A stretch of 32,471 bases of DNA from Spirosomataceae bacterium. GTDB lineage: Bacteria > Bacteroidota > Bacteroidia > Cytophagales > Spirosomataceae. How positions within the stretch are numbered: the stretch's first letter is position 1; every line of letters starts with the position of its first letter. The stretch is taken from NCBI GenBank assembly GCA_025455785.1, contig JALOLV010000001.1, forward strand, positions 1 to 32,471. The letters are read 5' to 3'. Of this stretch, positions 28,383-32,471 are shown piece by piece. The notes below the pieces were generated by a model that was not told the DNA's origin, did no database searches, and saw nothing but the letters and a program-made list of their open reading frames with translations. Made by a program: the position numbers and the translations under genes.

Positions 28383-29339
28383 ATGGCAAAAAACTTTATG
28401 GCTGCAATGGTAACTACCAAATCTTCGACACCACCAGCCTTGTATTCTCAAACAGAAAAAATAAAAAAAGAGATTAGTATTTTAGACAATCTCAAGAAAT
28501 TTATTCCACCATTATCCGCCGAAGAACGTCAGCAGTTAGAACAGAATATTTTAGAATTTGGGTGTAAGGACTCGCTCACAATATGGGAAACCACAGAGGG
28601 GGTTATCTCTTCAGATTCTAAAACTCCAGATTTACCAAAATATATTTTAATAGATGGTCATAACAGATATGAAATCTGCCAGAAATATGGTATCGATTTT
28701 AAAATTCTAATTGTTGAGTTTGAAAATCTCGATAAGGTTTATGACTTTATGATAGACCATCAATTAGGAAGACGCAATTTATCGCCCGAGCAGATGTCAT
28801 ATTTGAGGGGTTTGAAGTATAATTCTTTGAAAAAAAATGAAGTTCAAAGAGATAGTAGTGGTAAGTTTTTATCGGATGAGAAGCCGAGTGGTCAAAGTGA
28901 CCAGACGGCAATTTTAAGTGAGGTAAATCAAGAAAATTTACCGAGTGGTCAAAATGACCAGGCGGCGAAAAAACAGACGCTATCAGAGCAATTAGCTGAA
29001 CAGTTTAATGTTGGAGAAAAGACGATTCGACGAGATGCTGCGTTTGCAAAAGGTCTTGAGATGTTACCGTCGGAGATTAAGAGTCAAGTTTTACAAGGAA
29101 AATCAATTCTGAATAAAGCTCAGATAATAGAGCTTAGTAAACTCAAAGATAAAAATGAGATTGAACTATTTATCAATAGACAGTCTAAAGAAAATGATTC
29201 TATTGTAGTTCAAACCGAAGATGATAATTTAAAAAAAGAAAAAGAACGTATTTCTATTCTCGTAAAATCTATTTCCAAACCCAAAGACTGCGATTTCTTA
29301 ATAAAAGAGTTAAGAGAACTAAAGAATAAAATGAACTAA
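28383..29339 (+). CDS. parB: ParB-like partition protein
   Basis: ParB-like KFIPPLSAEERQQLEQNILEFGCKDSLTIWE....YILIDGHNRYEICQKYG plus HTH; immediately downstream of parA. Confidence 0.88.
   Translation: MAKNFMAAMVTTKSSTPPALYSQTEKIKKEISILDNLKKFIPPLSAEERQQLEQNILEFGCKDSLTIWETTEGVISSDSKTPDLPKYILIDGHNRYEICQKYGIDFKILIVEFENLDKVYDFMIDHQLGRRNLSPEQMSYLRGLKYNSLKKNEVQRDSSGKFLSDEKPSGQSDQTAILSEVNQENLPSGQNDQAAKKQTLSEQLAEQFNVGEKTIRRDAAFAKGLEMLPSEIKSQVLQGKSILNKAQIIELSKLKDKNEIELFINRQSKENDSIVVQTEDDNLKKEKERISILVKSISKPKDCDFLIKELRELKNKMN
28889..28960. repeat. Two TGGTCA-NNN-TGACCA dyads (28889-28903 and 28946-28960) inside parB
   Basis: CCGAGTGGTCAAAGTGACCAGACGGC and CCGAGTGGTCAAAATGACCAGGCGGC, 57 bp apart (19 codons). 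Confidence 0.85.
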
Positions 29340-29394
29340 TATGGGTATTATATCGTTATTAATACGTTTTAATATTGAAATAAAATACATAACC

Positions 29395-29679
29395 ATGCCT
29401 ACTTTAGATAGAAGTTCATTCAAATATAACGCTAAAGTTTTTGAAAAAACTTGTTTATATTGTGGTACCACTTATTTTGCTAATCGCTCCACAGCAAAGT
29501 ATTGTAGCTCGACTTGTCGTGGCTATGCCAACCAAGCAAAAAATTTAAACGAAGCTGCACCATGGAATGAAGAAGACCGCACTGTGGATGCTTTACTTTC
29601 GCAAGTAGCGTACCTCAAAGGGCAATTGCAGCATTATATTAATGAGAATGAGCAATTGAAACTTTTATTGAAATCATAA
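29395..29679 (+). CDS. Small zinc-ribbon-like protein (CxxC...CxxxC)
   Basis: TCLYCGTTYFANRSTAKYCSSTCRGYANQ; ATG of MPTLDRSS preferred. Confidence 0.7.
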   Translation: MPTLDRSSFKYNAKVFEKTCLYCGTTYFANRSTAKYCSSTCRGYANQAKNLNEAAPWNEEDRTVDALLSQVAYLKGQLQHYINENEQLKLLLKS

Positions 29680-29811
29680 TGCTCCTAATAAATGACTTTT
29701 TAGAATAACGTATTTGGGTGTTGCTCGTTTCTAAAATGTTCTATTCGTGGTATTTTACCAACGTACAAACTTTGCAAGCATTGCCTCCTTCTCGTCGAAA
29801 CCACCTACTAT

Positions 29812-29863
29812 GGGACAATTAAACATTTAGGTGTAAGTTACGCCTAAATGTTTAGGAACACCC
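29812..29863. mobile_element. MITE-like remnant copy C: the two TIRs fused with interior lost
   Basis: gggacaattaaacatttaggtgtaagttacgcctaaatgtttaggaacaccc. Confidence 0.8.
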
Positions 29864-29879
29864 TTAAATGTTATAATTT

Positions 29880-31721
29880 CTATACTTTAGGCATATAATC
29901 GAATTTAGCGATACGCAATAAAGCTGCAATCAGTAATAAGATGTGTCCTTCATGATAATCTCCATAATCATAGAAACAATGTGCCACTTGGTTTCTCAAA
30001 TTCATTCCACCCTCATTTAAGAATAAATAGTTGAATAGTAAAAAATCATCATCATTAAAATATTTATGTAAGTCTTCAAACTTTAAAATCTCATGTATTA
30101 GAGCTTCTTGCATTCCTTTTTCTTTTAGTACACTTGTAGCAATGCCATTCATCCTACAAAATGCTCTGAAGAGACCTTCAATTTTTAGAGTTAAACTATC
30201 AATACATAAAATGTAGCTTGCCTTGTAACCATCCTTTGTTTTAGATGCCTTAACCTGCATAAAAAATTCAACAATTGCTGGAGTAATAAGAGCTACCAAC
30301 TGTAATGGCTCTTCACCTTCCTCATAATTGCTTTTTAGGTATTGCTTCCCAAGCCACGTCCTATCAGTCAGAAAAGTTAAAAAATTCTCAAATGTTAAAT
30401 GCCCTAACCCAATGCCATCAATAATTATGTTGTGCAAATAAGGTAGAACACTGAGGTTCAAAAATATTTTGTAACTATTGTATAAGTTATCTTTATCAGG
30501 TTCTAATTTATTATTTACAATATTTTGATTAGTATCAAATCTAATCTGTACAGCATACTTCAAAAACTCCTCCTCTTGATAAATACCATTTTGCAAATGT
30601 TTTATTTTAGGAAATAAGAAGCCGCCAGCAATTATTGTATAAATTTCGTACGGGTGTTCTTTTAATATTCGAGCTGAATATTCTCTAATAAAATTATGAT
30701 AGATTCGATATTCTTGTTGCCGTGTGTCATCAGGTGTGTATCTAATTTTTGATAGTTTTACATCTGGCTTTAATGTAGCATACATTTTTTCTACTTCTTT
30801 TCTTTTCTCAGTATTTGAGGCTCTTTGAAAAGCCTTTATAGCTTTAAAAAAATAATCTTGCTTTATCCAAAATCTATCAGTTTTTGTTTCTAATTCTGCC
30901 ATCCTTAAATATGCAAGCCCTATTTCATTATACCATTTTTTTATATCTGATGATGTCTTTTGTGCAATTTTAACGGCTAATGGTAAATAATAATTTACCA
31001 TTTGAAAATCTAAATCTACTGAATTGGCATCTTTTAGTAGTGATTCAAATACCTGTAAAGTATCTTTAAAATCTTCCACTTTGAAAATCTTGGGATATTC
31101 AAGCATTTTTTGTAAAATTTGAATTTTCACCCAAGACTCTATACGATTAGTTTTAAAAAGTAAGGTTTTAGTTACCTCTTTTAATGAGCTTGTATCCACT
31201 TTTATTTCTCCACTAAGACCTACTGCATTCTTAAATAATTCTAATATTTTGGAAGCAATCTCGTGGTATTCATTTCCATTACAAGCATCTATATAATGCT
31301 GAATGGCACTAAGGTAATTCTCAATAGCGATAATAGCATAAGTATTTTTCTTGATATAATTGGGGCTTCGCCAGAGTAGATGATTATATCTTGCTTTTAC
31401 AAGTGGGTTTTGTGATTCTACAGCTCTTTCTATTATATAATCAGTTAGTTTATTATCAAATTGAGGTTGTTCAAGGGTGGGGGTGACTTTAGAGGAGAAG
31501 ATTTGAGAAAAAATATTTCCTTCTTCAAAGTTGAAAAATATACAAGCCAATTCCCATTTAGCTTTTTGCTTTCCAGAAGTTGATTTTGTTTGACTACGAA
31601 AGGTTGCCCAAATATCTCTAAAATCCCACCTCCTATCCAAAGAAAAAGCATTATCATCAATCAAAGTATAAACATCTTTGATTGTTTTGACATCTCCTAC
31701 ATTTAGGTCTTTTGCTCTCAA
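29880..31721 (-). CDS. 613-aa DUF4209-like protein with C-terminal HEPN-type RNxxxH motif; putative defence protein
   Basis: LNEGGMNLRNQVAHCFYDYGDYHEGHILLLIAALLRIAKF at the C-terminus; family name tentative. Confidence 0.55.
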   Translation of the reverse strand: MRAKDLNVGDVKTIKDVYTLIDDNAFSLDRRWDFRDIWATFRSQTKSTSGKQKAKWELACIFFNFEEGNIFSQIFSSKVTPTLEQPQFDNKLTDYIIERAVESQNPLVKARYNHLLWRSPNYIKKNTYAIIAIENYLSAIQHYIDACNGNEYHEIASKILELFKNAVGLSGEIKVDTSSLKEVTKTLLFKTNRIESWVKIQILQKMLEYPKIFKVEDFKDTLQVFESLLKDANSVDLDFQMVNYYLPLAVKIAQKTSSDIKKWYNEIGLAYLRMAELETKTDRFWIKQDYFFKAIKAFQRASNTEKRKEVEKMYATLKPDVKLSKIRYTPDDTRQQEYRIYHNFIREYSARILKEHPYEIYTIIAGGFLFPKIKHLQNGIYQEEEFLKYAVQIRFDTNQNIVNNKLEPDKDNLYNSYKIFLNLSVLPYLHNIIIDGIGLGHLTFENFLTFLTDRTWLGKQYLKSNYEEGEEPLQLVALITPAIVEFFMQVKASKTKDGYKASYILCIDSLTLKIEGLFRAFCRMNGIATSVLKEKGMQEALIHEILKFEDLHKYFNDDDFLLFNYLFLNEGGMNLRNQVAHCFYDYGDYHEGHILLLIAALLRIAKFDYMPKV

Positions 31722-31815
31722 TTTTAATGTCTTTAGGTTTTTATTGATACGGAATTATATACTATCTGACATCCTTTATTTTTGTGGGTCTAATAGCTAT
31801 TTTTTTGCTATATCT

Positions 31816-32181
31816 GGGTGTTCCTAAACATTTAGGCGTAAAGTTACATAAAACCTATGTAATTGATTTATTATCAATAGTTTATATTCAAAAAGATGCT
31901 TTAAAAAACGAGTTTTAAATTTAGATTTGTTACAAGAAAGTTATAAAATGAAAATTTTTAAACACTTTTTGAATAAAAATAAAGTCATTTTTATATGCAA
32001 ATCCATCCTGTTTATACCAAACGTTCTTTTATTTTATACAAAACAAACAACCAAATTATTTGTATAAATTATTCATTTTTGTTGAAATATTAAAAAATGA
32101 CTTTTAATGGCTTAACTTGTTGATTATAAGCATACTATGCCCTTACAATGTAGTTTTACGCCTAAATGTTTAATTGTACCC
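31816..32181. mobile_element. MITE-like element copy B (366 bp), inverted relative to copy A, flanked by ATCT target-site duplication (31812-31815, 32182-32185)
   Basis: Ends gggtgttcctaaacatttaggcgtaaagttac / gtagttttacgcctaaatgtttaattgtaccc. Confidence 0.85.
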
Positions 32182-32329
32182 ATCTAACTTCATACCAACG
32201 GCTTGTAATATTTGGTTTTTCTATACAAATAATTTCCATTGATTTTTTACGGAAAATTTCTACTGATTCCGAACAATCTTCGGAATAACAGAATATAATA
32301 ATAAGTGGTAGCAGTAATATTAGCTTCAT
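32162..32329 (-). pseudogene. Small secreted/lipoprotein-like ORF whose 3' end is replaced by MITE copy B
   Basis: MKLILLLPLIIIFCYSEDCSESVEIFRKKSMEIICIEKPNITSRWYEVRW|VQLNI*; removing B plus one TSD gives ...YEVRYSKK*. Confidence 0.6.
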
Positions 32330-32372
32330 TGATTTTATAGACTATTTCAGCTACTATACTAACCATACTATA

Positions 32373-32471
32373 AAGTCATTCAAAAGAATAAAGGGTCTCT
32401 TTTAATTCGTTCATAATAAAAGCCTGTTTTCCTTAAAGGTTTTTCAATATCACTATGAAGATAAGAGGTAA
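32373..32471. repeat. Terminal direct repeat, second copy
   Basis: Same 99 bases as 1-99. Confidence 0.95.

Overview
AT-rich 32.5-kb replicon, almost certainly a complete circular plasmid of a Bacteroidota (probably Cytophagales-like) host: the last 99 bases (32373-32471) repeat bases 1-99, giving a unit of about 32,372 bp. Backbone: an iteron origin, a Rep_3-type initiator, ParA and ParB (25.7-29.3 kb); no relaxase recognised. Accessory modules: (i) an RHS/polymorphic-toxin locus with a metallopeptidase-like tip, a lipoprotein immunity candidate and a start-less orphan RHS tip (0.2-9.7 kb); (ii) a tightly overlapping six-gene operon combining base-hypermodification-type proteins (HMUDK/aGPT-Pplase-like, thymidylate-synthase-like, Nmad1/DUF1599-like, Nmad2-like) with a ThsB-like TIR protein and a membrane protein (9.99-14.03 kb), which is the best candidate for an under-described conflict system; (iii) a ~540-bp array of about 28 helically phased GGTATTACG repeats that runs into the last codons of a convergent small serine recombinase (14.44-15.6 kb); (iv) a type I R-M island with HNH and DUF1016 accessory genes, in which hsdR has an in-frame TAA at codon 28; (v) a DUF4209-like protein with a HEPN-type RNxxxH motif, flanked by members of a transposase-less MITE-like family (copies at 14044-14443, 31816-32181, and a fused-TIR remnant at 29812-29863). 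All family names come from motif recognition by eye; no searches were run.
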